A stretch of 64,000 nucleotides of DNA. It comes from Lepidodermella squamata. Lineage: Eukaryota; Gastrotricha. How positions within the stretch are numbered: position 1 is the first letter of the stretch; each line of letters starts with the position of its first letter. Both the position numbers and the translations under genes were made by a program. Location of the stretch: positions 124,001 through 188,000 of the forward strand of contig JBLDXI010000034.1 of assembly GCA_047495785.1 (NCBI GenBank). The letters are read 5' to 3'. Positions 12,441-24,800 of the stretch are shown in pieces. The notes under the pieces are model-generated. The model did not search any database. It was given only the letters and a program-made list of their open reading frames with translations, and was not told the DNA's origin.

Positions 12441-14318
12441 TTTGTTGTTGTAGCCGTAGGTAGCGCGTTTATGGCGACCCAGTTTAATGACCGGACACGA
12501 TCCGTAGCTCTTCACGCAGCTAGTAGCTAGACCGGCGAGTAAACACTCGTATACAGATAATCCCTTGATCGAGGACTGTAAAACACGGCAAACTGTCTCA
12601 GACGCCGCGCGGGGTGCGTGTCGAGGTGCGCAGCCGGTGCGTATGTGCTTGAGGACTGGGGCCTCAAGCGTATGCGTGCGTATGTTGTATGAAGATTAGA
12701 TGGATTGGCTGGATTGCGCGTGATTGGAGCAATAAATGCTCCGAGAAAGGCGATTTCTCATATTTTTTCTCGCCAAAGACATCGATTCGTCGCTATCATG
12801 GGGTCTATGTATGGCGGCGGGACGAAACCCATCTGGGTTTAGTTGTAGCTTTCAAGCGCAACAAGCTCGGGCGTCCACCGAGATGCAAGAGAGAGAGAGA
12901 GAGCGAGAGAGAGAGAGAGCAAAATTGCGCCGAGTCGAAGCCAGGATTTTTGATGACACGCCTGGCTTCGTCGAAATACGGTCTGCAATTCAACCAACGT
13001 CTGCTGCACCTTCGCAATCACGGTGCGGTTGTTCTAACGTCTATAAAACTGGCGGCCAAGGCCGTAAATGCTCTTGTCGAATTCTAAATGCGGCTCGGGT
13101 TCTAATGTTCTAATTGTTGGAACAAATAGATTTGACCTATTTTGGGACATTTTTGTTTTCGCATCTTTTTTAAATACTTATTTGTGAACATTGCTGATGA
13201 AATTTCGACAAAATTGGGTTTGCTACGTTCTGTTTTAGCTCTGCGACAAATTTATTTTATTGCGCGGCGTTGTGATTACAAATGCGCGACTTTTGAAGTG
13301 ATGTGCGCACGGATTACATTTTTCTGCGCGACACCTTAAATTATGTTGCGCGCGTTATTGTTTACTTTGTGCGCTTACTGAATTAAATTGCGCGACGTTT
13401 GGGGTTTCTCTCATTAAAATTTATTGAATTAAAGGTTTTTTAATAATCTGACTGCGCTTTTATAAATTCAATGTTTGCACATATGCATGTTTTTTAGTTG
13501 ATTTGATATTCGTAAAAGTGAAACAGCTCGCCATTGAAAAATGAAAAAAAGATCAAAAAAGCCTTCTGTGTTCGGACACGTTAAGACGTTTTAATCGTAA
13601 AAACAATAAACATGTTATTGCTCTCGTTGTAGACGGCCTCGTCGATAACGGACTAGGAAAAAACGCCGACTTGGTCCGTAGACAAAGCCTTCTTTTTTGA
13701 AGTTAAAAATCAGCTTCTGCTTGAATTAGTCTGAAATTCTCGAGCTATAGTAGATGGGGTAATTGGTTATTCTCCTTAAATGCTTGTATTTTTATCTGAT
13801 TTTTGTCACTTTTGCCAAGCTTTAAATTGTTCGAGATCAGTTTGAGCACTAATTTGCTTATGCTAATACAGGGTTTCAAGAAATTTTAGAATTTTATTCG
13901 AAAAGTTCTGATCATTGTCTAGAGATATTGGAAGGTCCCAAAGCAACATTCCAAGTCACATATAGCACTAGCAATTCATATACTGCCACTTGTTACCGAA
14001 GCCATTAAAATTTCACAATAGAGCCCCCAATTTGAAGAAATTCACGCTGCCTTATTTTCTGGTTAAAATTTAAAACTAATGGCCACATGTATGTGTAAAT
14101 AGCCTTGGTTTTCGTATTTATCCACAACTATAGTTTTTTCGGAATTTATCCTTAAAAATAGCTTACAATTACGAACGATTCTGCTAGGCACTAGGCGTCA
14201 TGATTTCCATACTTTGAAATCATGAATGTTCATGGTTCTTTCATATATAGGTTATCTTATAGATTAATGGTTATTAACTGAGTTTACTACGTTTCCGGTA
14301 TTCCCACCTTGCAATATC
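12441..14318. other. Intergenic between C and B
   Basis: No gene supported. It contains a GA microsatellite at 12887-12920 and several open frames that are byproducts of low-complexity sequence. It holds the upstream flank of gene B. Confidence 0.45.
12887..12920. repeat. (GA)n microsatellite
   Basis: An almost uninterrupted GA run with a single GCGA interruption. It creates spurious Ser/Arg/Glu-rich open frames on both strands. Confidence 0.9.
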
Positions 14319-16534
14319 ATGAAATTACTAGTAACAATGGTGGCTGTGTTAATCGCTGCCAGCAACGTGGTGCGAGGCGGTGATTGGGCGCGTTGTTTCT
14401 CGCAGTTCGATGACTCATTCACCGATTGCCGCGAAGTAACTAACGGCTGCTTTCGTTTGCGTGAATACCAAGTATGAGAGTCAACGCCCCAATTTGCTTT
14501 CAATTTTTACAATTAAATTCTACAGTTTGGAACCGCAGCAGATCAAGCGTCTTGTTTGAAAGCGGTTCGTTATCTTAAATTAAATATCATTTTCTGTAAA
14601 TCCTCATCATCAAAACAGACAGCAAGATTGTGTTACAAATTTGCCACTTACGCAGCGACATGCCGGCCTGGAAATCCTGGTTGCGGAAAAACAACAGAAA
14701 TAATGGTTAATAATCTCATAAGACAAAACAAACCGAATTCAGAATCATTATTCCTGAAGTATTTTTTCTATTTTTTAAGGTCGGAGGCTCTTATAACGGA
14801 GTATATCCATTCCGAGGAAATCTAGCGTCCTGTGCTACTGACTACAACGCTTTCCCAGTAATCATTCCGATTCCTTAAATATGGCGGTAACAATTTTATT
14901 TCTCACAGAGTCGAAACTTCAACGCCTGTGTTGATGGAGCTCAAAAGTTGATCACCTGCGTGCCGAAGGAATTCTCGTGTCCAAGTGGGGTAATATTTTT
15001 GTTTATTTTTCATTTTCATTCTGCTATAAAAAGTCAAATGGCTTGAATTCAGGTAAAATACGCGGAATACTCGGGCTTGGAGACGTGTCTGCGAAGTTTC
15101 GACAGTGAGTTTTTATAAAGCCAGTTTACTCCAATTATAAAGCAATTTTTCCGAATTGTTTTAGGCGACGCTGCTGATTCTATCAAGCCGCACATTCGGT
15201 GTTTCAATGCTGTCACGCGTGAATTCACTGCGTGCCGACTGAGCAGCCGCGGCTGTGGCGCCAATGAAACGAGTGAATTTTCGACGGGTGTCTACAGAAA
15301 CAAAGCCAACTGCTTATCATGGGTAAGTTAAAGGAAACCTATTTGGTTTTAGATATTTTAAACTATTTTTCATTTCTCAAGAATGCTGTTCAGTGCGATG
15401 ATTCGGTCAGCAAGAAATGTTACAATAACTGCCCAGCAGGTGCCACAGTGGTGAGCAGTTGATGAACTAAAATCTACAATTAGCTTCATTCACTTTGAAA
15501 TTAGGTGAAAATATATTCAAACTCGACGAAATTCGCTGATAACCACGCGGCCTGCTTGAAGGACCTGGCGCCAGCGGAATCAGCAAAATCATATTTCCTA
15601 TCCTCCCTCGAAGACGGCAACTTCCGTCAGCAGTTCAAGGCCTGTAAGACTGACGGCGGCCGTCTGGCGACTATTTTTACAGCAGCTGATTTGGCTGCGG
15701 CGATACAGGTTGCGAATTCAACAGCGTTCATCGGGTTGGTGGCGAGTTTCAGGTGGAATGATGATAACAGCGTCATGCAAATGGACTCGCCGTTTTGGGG
15801 ATTTGATACTCCGAATTCCTTTGGCGCATGTGAGTTTGATGACCTATAAAGGAATCTTGTTTATAATTAGTTTCTCCGCATCTGAATATTCCTCAAATTA
15901 ATAAGCTGGATAAAAGTTGAGTAATGAAAAACTCACCAAGTAAAAGTGAAAGGCGGGTTGAGTGTCTATCTATAACAAAATTATGTTTGAGATATAGTTT
16001 ATGTGCCTATGTTTATGTGCAGGTATGGCCATGTCATCCGGTTTCGTAGATACGTATTGTTCGTCATTTCCAAAGTATGGCCTGTGTACTGGTGATGTAA
16101 GCTTTGCCTAACGAACATTAGCAGTCTCAAAATATTTCATTGTTTTCAGACATTAGTGGAGATGGAAATTTCAAATTCAACTGGCTCTTGGGATGAAATG
16201 GCGAAGTATTGCCAAGATCGCGGAAAATCGCTTGCCATAATCAGAGATCAAGCAACATTCGATGCTGCCAAAACGAAACTGGACGGAAGTGCTACCTTCA
16301 TCGGGGCTAAAAAACACAATCTGACTGATTATTCTTGGATTACTGGAGAACCATTCAACAACTCGCAATTCGATTTAGCCGGCGATCCATACGATTCCGT
16401 CCACTGTGAGGCTATAACTGGTTCTTTTATTTATGCTATCTTTTATTTGTTATGTAGGCGTGTCACTTGACTCCGGTATTCTTAAATTAAGAGGCTGCAT
16501 TTCTCCTTCCCATGGCCTATGCGAACGCATTTAA
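14319..16534 (+). CDS. Gene B: secreted double C-type-lectin protein, 482 aa, 12 exons
   Basis: Exons: 14319-14471, 14526-14564, 14619-14705, 14780-14857, 14909-14989, 15053-15104, 15165-15322, 15382-15450, 15505-15829, 16023-16096, 16150-16405, 16458-16534, total 1449 bases in frame. Architecture matches gene A: signal peptide (residues 1-20), WARCFSQFDDSF half-module, Cys-rich exons (TCRPGNPGC, NACVDGAQ, HIRCFNAV, KCYNNCPAG), CTLD1 at about 240-372 (GGRLATI, FRWNDDN, YGLCTGD) and CTLD2 to 482 (FIGAKK, YSWITGEPFN, GLCERI). It is the only intact member on the plus strand, so it arose with or after an inversion. Exon 9 runs open past its donor to a stop, but the GTGAGT donor and downstream exons in phase argue for splicing. 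A poly(A) signal AATAAA is at 16706-16711. Confidence 0.87.
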
Positions 16535-16939
16535 CGACGTATTGCTGAATCGTTAAACGATTACATGAACAAAGTCATATAACTGAAATTATGAACCTAG
16601 TTATTTGCTATCGATTCATTTACTTTTCTTGAGCTCAATAACAACTCTAATATCTACCTGATACCCACATCTTGCAATAATCCTTCTTATAAATCTTTAT
16701 CATGGAATAAACTTCGTTCATTCTGGGCCAATCAAATGACGCTATTTTACAGTTTTGCATGTTTCCAAATTCGGTTGAAATCAGCCATAATTGAAAACAA
16801 TTCTACATGAGGGTAAGTCGCTAAAATGAAGACAACTATCACTTGATACTCGTCACATTTATTGCGGTAAAACTCGAAAGTAAACTATTTTCTATTTTCA
16901 TCATCGATAATTTTCCGTTTTTTTTAACGCAATATATTA

Positions 16940-18557
16940 TCACACCTGAGAAGGTAACTGCATTTGTGAAACAGATTCAATGAGGTCATAGGTCAAATTT
17001 TCCTGCGAAATCGATTTTTTGCCGAAAATTTGCTCCGGTGATGAGGCGTCATCAAATTCTTCAAACGTCACTCGCTTCGAAATTTCGTCCTTGTTTCGCG
17101 CTTCAACAAGGCTCGACGTAGATTTCGAAATATTTCGAACCAAAATCGCGGCTGATTTTTGCCGATTATCAGCTATTGCCTGCCGTAGTTCGTTGATGAA
17201 CGGCGTCGAGGCGTGGAATGATTTGACGACTTTTCGCCTCGGTTTTCGCGCCGATTGGCGCCGTTTCAATGCCGCGTCGATTTTTTCGATTTCAGACCGT
17301 GATTTTTGGCGTAGTTCCAAATTTTTTGGGAGTAAAACAACGATCCGCTTTATGCCGCAATGAATTAGCAGATTGGCACAGGTTTCACAGGGGCAACATG
17401 TCGAATAATATCTATTATTTAAAATTTCAATTATTTGAAAAAATTCGAGAGTAATTTGAAAATTCAAAATTTCGCATTGAACGGGGAAGATTCGATTTTT
17501 GAATATTTCGAGAAGCATGTTTTGAGGATTATTTTGGATATTCGAAATTTTTGTCTCGAAGTTTCTAAAATTATAAAAAATCAAAATTTTAAATTTTAAA
17601 TTTTCAAATTTTCAAAATAAAGAACGAAATTCGAATTTTATAAAATTTTAACAATTGTTCAAAAATGTTGTTTAATTGTTAAATTTTTTTAAATTTAGGG
17701 AATTCTGAAGATTTAAAAACAGAAAACATTACTTCAATGCAAATTGACATTGAAATATGATTTTCAAAAAATTCAAACATTTTTCAAAATTTTCAAAATT
17801 TGAAAATATTGTGAATTTCACACCTGCATCGTCGCTTGTAGAGTTCAGAGGTGCGAAAAAGCAGGGCTCGTTCCGCTGCTCGGCAACAAGCCGCCTTATT
17901 AAAATTCTCAACCCCAGCATCGCCTCCAACAGCCCGCTCACTCGTACTCGCTGGCTCGCTCCAACCCACTGCGATAATTTTACCATCTCGGCTAACAATG
18001 CAAGATCCGGCCTCATTTTCACCGCCTTTTCTCGCCGAAATAACCGCAATAGCCATGAAATATTCTTTCCAAGAAATGGGTGGAGTCGAACTGGAATCGA
18101 TAGCTCGAGACAAAAAGCAACCCGGTCGGTTTTTTCGGTAATTTTTCACCGCGATTTCCGGATCGTTGTCCTCGAATAAATCCAGGGTAACATCGTCGCT
18201 AATCGGCTGGTAAGTCACGATTTTTGATAATTTCAAATCACACGCCATTTTAGCGCATTCGACCCCTAGCGAAGCCGTGCTGAACAAGGTCAAGCGTGAC
18301 GGGTTTGAAGACGATGACGTCACGGTCGAGTTAATTGCTTGTTTTGAGGAGATATCAGCGATGCCGCGGTATAATAAAGCGATTTGACCTGCTTCTAAAT
18401 TGCCGTCTTCAGGGTCATTGAAGCCGATGCCGATGATGGTTTGAGATGATTCATCGACCAGGCACGCTCCGCTGCGTTTCGACGCGTCGCATCGACTTCG
18501 ACGAGATGCGGCGAAAGCGATTGCCATGAAATAATCGTCCCATGATAAATTAGCCAT
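16940..18557 (-). CDS. Gene L: double cytidine/dCMP deaminase-like protein related to CDADC1, 401 aa
   Basis: Two exons: 17824-18557 and 16940-17411 (1206 bases, phase 2 junction). Two deaminase-fold repeats are visible. Repeat 1 starts SWDDYFMAIAFAAS with GACLVDESSQ. Repeat 2 starts SWKEYFMAIAVISA with GSCIVSRDGK and continues over the splice to CCPCETCANLLIHCGIKR, the PCxxC zinc motif. The catalytic HxE position of repeat 2 reads AAERAL, so the zinc-binding His appears replaced. Repeat 1 has EAGQIAL and no PCxxC. Human CDADC1-type proteins also carry two repeats, of which one is degenerate. Activity here is therefore doubtful. A basic linker (KPRRKVVK) could be a nuclear signal. The 3' end faces that of gene B, and a poly(A) signal lies at 16858-16863 (minus). 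Confidence 0.75.
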
Positions 18558-20006
18558 AAAATATTAGAAAAAATTCTAGAAGCAAAAAAATAATATGAAA
18601 TATTTTAGAAGATCTGTAAATTTTTGGAATTTTGGGACAATATTTGCAAAATATCGGAAAATTTGGTACCATGACCTATAAATTTAAAGTTTAGTGGGTC
18701 AGATATTTAGTCTCAAGGGTTCACGGTCTCAATTCAAACAATTCAAGGAAAAAAAATTAGAAATAATTTCAAGAAAATAACTAACAAATTTTCTGAATAA
18801 ATCCTTGAAGAACAGGATGCAATCATGATTTTTTTGAATTATTAGAAAAATCGAAATCTATTCGAAAATTGTCGGAAATTTTAACAACATCCGGTCACTT
18901 TGTTAGGGACTGAATAATAAGGTGGCTCCAGGTACAAAATATTCGATTTTTTAATATTTTCAAATAATTTTCAGCGGGTGTTACAAGTTACAAGGCAACT
19001 AAGGTTATTACCACCTTAATAATATTTATTTTTAATTTTATATTTGATTCGGAAATATTTTATCAGGAATAAAAACTTTGTTAATAAATTTGAAAAATTA
19101 TTGTTGATGCCTATTACCTATAGCTAGGTGTGTGAAAGATATCTCACAGCACGTAGCTATATTGAGGCGGATCAAGTAGGTATCAAGTATGGCTAATTAC
19201 ACACGCTCGAGTGGACGGAGCGTGTCTGCGCGAAAGCCGCCGGCGGGGCCAAGAGACCGGCCGATATGTGCCCAGAAAAACAAGACAAGTAAATATTATT
19301 ATTGCGGCTTTGTTCATCTGTCGCTGCTGCATTATTCACATTTATTCAATGCCCACCTATCTATGACTATACCTATATATTACTGCGCGCGCTTAGATTC
19401 GATGATGCGCGTCGATAAATTTTTGCGCGGTCATCATGATGCGCGCCTAAAGTGCGTGCACGTGCGCACACAATAAAAAAGCACACACACACACGCAATA
19501 AAAATTGAGGCTCAATAATTATTCGCAATTTTATGAGCGCGGCTTTGAAAAAATTGCGCGATTTTAAAACCTCAAAATGCACACAAAAATACTATAAAAT
19601 TCCAAAAGTGTGAGATAAAAATTAAAAAAAATTAAAATTGAAATTGAAATTTTTTATTAAGACAAGAGTAATAAATTAAAAAATAGATTTACAGGATTTT
19701 TGGTCATGGCCCCTGATTTTTAGAGTATTTCAATTTTTCAACTAAGAATTCACTTTAATCAATTTTTTGGCCCAATCACGATGAACTTATATCTTATCTA
19801 GAATTATTATCAATTTGTGGTTATCAAAGAGCCACAATTTCTGTAATCAAAACAAGCGATAATAGCGAGATAAAAGAGAGACGCGGAAAAGGCCTTGACT
19901 ATTTGTAAGCTAAGTTATTTAATATTATATCAGGAAGTGGAATAAACCACAAAAATAGCTCACAAAGGCTCATGCCTAAAGCCCCTGAAATAACACTTAC
20001 GCTATT
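18558..20006. other. Divergent intergenic region between L and M
   Basis: AT-rich spacer between two divergently transcribed genes, so both promoters should lie here. A CA run (19477-19496) and GC-rich words near 19200-19260 and 19380-19470 stand out. An open frame at 19189-19476 has no domain and no consistent exon partner. Confidence 0.4.
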
Positions 20007-21362
20007 ATGAAGAATATTTTTTTAACACGTTTGCTGCTCTCAGGTAGATAATTTTTTTTAATTAGAATAATTATAATTCAATTTTGGCATTTAATAATCT
20101 CCACAAGTTTAGGGTCATAATTTCCACCAAAATTTCCAAAATTTAAGAAAATTTGGTTCTACGAAAAATTGTAAAGGTGTGCAGCTGATAAATTCCAGGC
20201 TAAACGCTAGCCTTGGTCACTGTTGGATTTTCCCAAAAAACCTTTTTCGCTTTTGAATTTCAATTTTTCGAATTCTTCCAAAAATTGAAATAAGTAAAAG
20301 CAAAAAGTTTCGAATAATTTTTACAAATGTCCCAAATAGTTGAATTAAGGCGTTTTGATTGGTTATTTTATATTTTCAATAATTTAATTTTTTAAATCAT
20401 GAAAAATATGAGCTTTTCGTTTTAAAATAAATTCGGCATAACCTTTTGATCTATCGATCACTTTTCTAATTTAATTTTTTAAATCATGAAAAATATGAGC
20501 TTTTCGTTTTAAAATAAATTCGGCATAACCTTTTGATCTATCGATCACTTTTCTAATTTTAGCCATCGGCCTCAATTTTCTTGAAGCAGCTAAATGGCCT
20601 CGGCCCGATGCCTTACTCGCCTTTGTGCCTCTCGACTCATTCTCCGAACTCACCGATATCGCCTACAACATCAAACCAAGCGCTGAATACTCGCCAAAAC
20701 TCGTCTCATCCTTCACGGGGCCATTCGACCTGCCCCTGAGCAGCTACTCAGTCAGCCAAAACTGGTCAGCAATAAGCCAGTACCACTTCGAAACCGCGCC
20801 GAAAAGCTTCACAATTGCCTACTACGCCTTTGTGCCTAATCGCGGCAGTGGCGCGTTTTTATCAATGACAATCGGCCAAAAATCGCTGGAAATATTCCAC
20901 GAATGGCCGCGAACTTTGAACGTTTACGGCTCGTTGCGGCTGTTCGAACAAATTTTCAGCGTTGTCGCGTCGAATCAAAATTCTTGGAATTTCATCACTA
21001 TGACTTATGACGATTCGAATCGAAATCTAGCGTTGTACCTTGATTCGCGTTTGCTGGTTTCGCGAAAGCTGGAAGCTGCAATTTTTGAGCTGCGTTCGGA
21101 TGGAGTTTTTCTTGAATTTGGAATGGCGATGCGGAGGCAGGATGAAGTTATTTTCATGCAATCAACGCAAGCTCTGGCTTGTGTCATGTTTTATAACGTG
21201 ACCTTGACCGAACGCGAAATTAGCCTGTTGCCTATGGTTTGCCAGTCGAAAGGCCAGAAGGACCTGCCGAATAGCGGCGCTGGAAAATGGACGGGCAGAC
21301 GTTTGCAATTTATCGAAATTTCACTTTTCACAATTTATTTGCTATTTTCGCGCTCAATTTAA
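20007..21362 (+). CDS. Gene M: LamG/pentraxin-like secreted protein, probably GPI-anchored, 278 aa
   Basis: Exon 1 (20007-20043) and exon 2 (20563-21362) join in phase (837 bases). The junction completes a hydrophobic signal peptide, residues 1-20 (MKNIFLTRLLLS then AIGLNFLEA), which supports both start and splice. Residues about 40-230 look like a concanavalin/LamG-type jelly roll: SFTIAYYAFVP, SWNFITMTYDD, LALYLDSRLLV, ALACVMFYNVTLTE, CQSKG. The C-terminus is polar then hydrophobic (FIEISLFTIYLLFSRSI) and ends at once, typical of a GPI-anchor signal. AATAAA is at 21402-21407. The module organisation resembles the LamG half of gene G but lacks the Cys-rich array. Confidence 0.75.
20379..20558. 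repeat. 87-bp tandem duplication next to a 3' splice site
   Basis: Two adjacent, essentially identical 87-base units (first near 20379-20465, second 20466-20552) contain AAATTCGGCATAACCTTTTG. The second unit runs straight into the TTTTAG acceptor of gene M exon 2. The near-identity implies a recent event. Confidence 0.9.
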
Positions 21363-21899
21363 CAAATTTAAGAGTACGATAAAATGTTACATAATTTGGC
21401 GAATAAAACCTTGGTTTGTTTTTTCCAGCTCAATTTTAGTGGATTTTACTTCGGTTATTTATCGGTTTCAGGTTTCAGGCTCATGAAAGAATGATACGTC
21501 CAATACAGACGGCAAGTACCCGGTGTTTCATGTGCGACTAACGCAATCCTTCATCCGGTAGTTTTTAGAAAACAAAACCCGACAAAGAGAGACGCTTTGT
21601 TGGGAAAACGTATATTGAGCCGGTTTGAAAACATCGGTCGAAGTGTGCTGAAACATGTTCTATACATCTTTTATTTATAATCTCCAATTATTCTCCCACT
21701 TTGGGGCGCTTGTTTAGTCTAGTTAAATTAAAGGAGTCTGAGACACGCAATTTGAGAAAAGAAGCTGTGCATAAAAACGTTCACACATATTTTCGGTTGA
21801 ATTGAAGTCGTCATAATGCGGCATCACAGATGTTAGATGATAGAACTGTTACTTAGAACTGTTTTGGAGCGAATAACCAAGAGCAGGGAGCAGACGTGA

Positions 21900-24800
21900 T
21901 TAAGGCCGTTCGCATATGGCTGTTTTGAACAAATAGCACCACGTCGACTTGAGCCCGCTCATATTAACGAGCATACCTGTATTAGGAAACGTGCAGAATA
22001 GTTACATGTCAAGCCTAATAGCCCCATACTCACAGTGTTGCTCGTTGTCAGGAGGCTGGGGAATGCCTAGAAACGTGGCATTAGCCGGTTCGCCTGAAAT
22101 CCAGGAATACGTCACGGGGCTCGCTCGTTTTGCGCCGATGAACAGCAACAAGTCTATGGATGGGACAAGCGCTTTAGCGACGTCAAACATCGCCTGATCC
22201 TTGATAATCGCCAGCGATTTCCCCATGCTAATGCACGCGTTCACCGCGTCATCTCTCGTGCCTTTTGCTGCTGTGCGTACCAAGTTTGATGTCGTCTGAA
22301 AACCAACAATTGTATATCTCGCATCAGACATCAGAAGAATCAACACATATTGTCTTCTACTTACATTTCCGCAAAGACCATAGCGGGCCCTTGTACAAGT
22401 AGAATCACCAATGCCAAACTGCGACAAGGCCATACCTAAGCCGTAGCAAGTGTATAGAAAACCTCAAACAGTAATTTATCACGGTTTCGCTACTTCAACG
22501 CTGTAGGCTAATATTACCTAAATTTGCCTAAAAAAGTTCCACTATTTTCAAACCCTTGTCACTCCATAACCATGGGATTTTCCGGGCTCAAATTTTGACC
22601 CTAAACAGTCAGAACTCATTTCAGTAAGCTCACATAACTCATAGCCAATTCCTCACCGTTAGCGAGCTATTGTTGCTCAAAGTCAAGAAGGGCAAAAATT
22701 GAAAATCTCCCGACGAATTTGCATAAAAGCTTCACTTCTGAACCTCAACATGTGTCTACCTAACGATTTTTCTCTTTTGACCACGTTCTTCAGCGTGCTT
22801 TACAAGTACAATTCCCGAAATTGGTAGCCCGAATCGCCCAAATTGAGCGATTATGCAGTTTAGGTTCAGAAGTGAAGCTTTTTAAAAAATTTAGGGCACC
22901 GTCGAGAGATGTTCTATTTTTGCCTTTTTTGACTTTGAGCAACAATAGCTCGCTAACGGTGAGGAATTGGCTATGAGTTATGTAAGCTTACTGAAATGGG
23001 TTCTGACTGTTTATGGTCAAAATGTGAGCCCGGAAAACCCCATGGATTTGGAATGACAAGGATTTGAAAATAGTGGAAATATTTTAAGCATATTTAGGTA
23101 ACCTTACCCTAGTGGTAAAATGATTCACTATGTTACTCCGGAGACTTCGAAAACTTACATTCACCCGTACTTGTTGGTTGGTTAGGTCCCCACAGCGGCG
23201 AATCGATTATTACAGGACTGCCATCGTCCCATTTGAAATCAGCCACAATCCCAACGTATGATTCTTGCAAGGACAAAAGTTAAGATGTGAAACTCTCGAT
23301 CCTTTTATTACGTTGTCAAAATCTCGAGGTGCAAAGGTCGCGTTCTGCTACGGGTAAACACATCTCTGATTCATTAATTGCAACGTGTGTCTAGAGCAAT
23401 GCATTGACAAGAGTGTCCCTTTTTACTTGTTTTAAGCTTAATAGCAGGCCCTCATCCGATAAGCTTTAGTTGGCGTTAAATTACTGCTTTTTAATTTACT
23501 GCTCCTGTAGCCTGTTGTTCAAATACTGGCGTTAAGTTACCGCCAGTACGTGAACATTTGGATATGGATCGGACACTTATTTTTCGACCGCATTGACTTT
23601 GAACGCCTGACGTCTTATAAACAAGCCTATAGGTTCCTTCTGCCGCGCTGCCAACGATATTCAATCGATAGAGAATCGTCTGACCTTCATCGAGAAGAAA
23701 TTTCAAAATTACAAAATTTATCCCGGGTAAGGACCGCCGCTATCCCTGGCTGGATAACCCAGGTTTCACCAAAATTTGGGCAACTCCTGGACCATTTTTC
23801 ACTCCAACTAACGTAAAAATACCGCCAGCTAAGCTCGCTTCGCTCGATATATTGGGTATATTCAATGAAATATGGTCCGCTAATCGAAAAATCGACTGAA
23901 ACTAAGAATGCAAAAACAAGCGAGCGCTAAAATCACTATCCCCCTCTCAGCGAAAGGTCCATCTTCGACACTGTAAAGGCATTACCTAGCAAACAGCAAA
24001 CAGCTTCTCGTTTTGTTCTTGGTCGTTACATTTACCCGGTTAAAATTTCTGATAAGGTGGACAGCTCACTTTCACCGTGCCACCGCTCACTTTGTATCTC
24101 TAAGTAGGATACTTCATGATACAAAAATGTCGGCATGGTGGGATTTTTGGAAACGATAGAGCGAGAAAAGCTCTCTGTGACGCATATAATGAGAAAGAAA
24201 TAAAGAATGACCGATTTCAAGATATCGCCTTCAAAAATATGCAAATTTACATGTAAACGTGCTATCCAAGGTCGTGGGAAAAGTCGGCATTTAGAATTAA
24301 GGAGGGGTTTTTCACTTATTTTTTGTTACAATTTCGCATTTCGCATTGCGAGTGCGCACTCTGATCACTACGCTCTCTATGCTCTCTATTAGAGTATCGA
24401 GAACTTTACATCCTTAACTTTTTCCGTACCATCTTGGGAGCCAGCCATCTGCGAGACCACAGCAAAGTCTTCTGGCGTGGAGAATGTTGCCAGGCGCCCA
24501 CCCGCATTTTTACAAGAAAGTCTTTGGTCATAAAATGCTGCTGCTCCAACCGGAGAAATGAAGTACTTGGGGGGTTTCATCGCATCAGCCAAGCAGCTTG
24601 CGTAGTTATCAGCAAATAATGTCGAGTTTGAGTATATTTTCATCTTATAATTTAGAAGCAGCACAGTAAAGATGCCGTTCAATTCATGTTTGTTACCTGG
24701 GTGGAACCATTCGGGCAGATATTGTAACACTTCTTTCCATTAGGCGTGTTGCACTGAACAGCATTCTAGAGAAAAATTACATTGATTCCAAAGCGCAATT

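Noticed and set aside
12689-13113. Two overlapping long frames of 125 and 132 aa
   Set aside because: Both depend on the GA microsatellite, which keeps several frames open on both strands. No domain or splice logic.
15829-15849. Stop at 15849 as the natural end of gene B
   Set aside because: A GTGAGT donor precedes it, and exons 10-12 continue in phase to the family's conserved C-terminus.
14319-16534. Calling the CTLDs calcium-dependent mannose or galactose binders
   Set aside because: No complete EPN or QPD plus WND set is seen in any copy; specificity cannot be stated.
19189-19476. 95-aa plus-strand frame with RSVSARKPPAGPRDR start
   Set aside because: Overlaps an equally long frame on the other strand, ends in low-complexity CA-rich DNA, and does not splice in phase to gene M exon 2, for which 20007-20043 is a better first exon.
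23550-23816. 88-aa frame inside the gene D exon 9 insertion
   Set aside because: No transposase motif and overlapped by a competing frame on the other strand. Treated as non-coding element interior.
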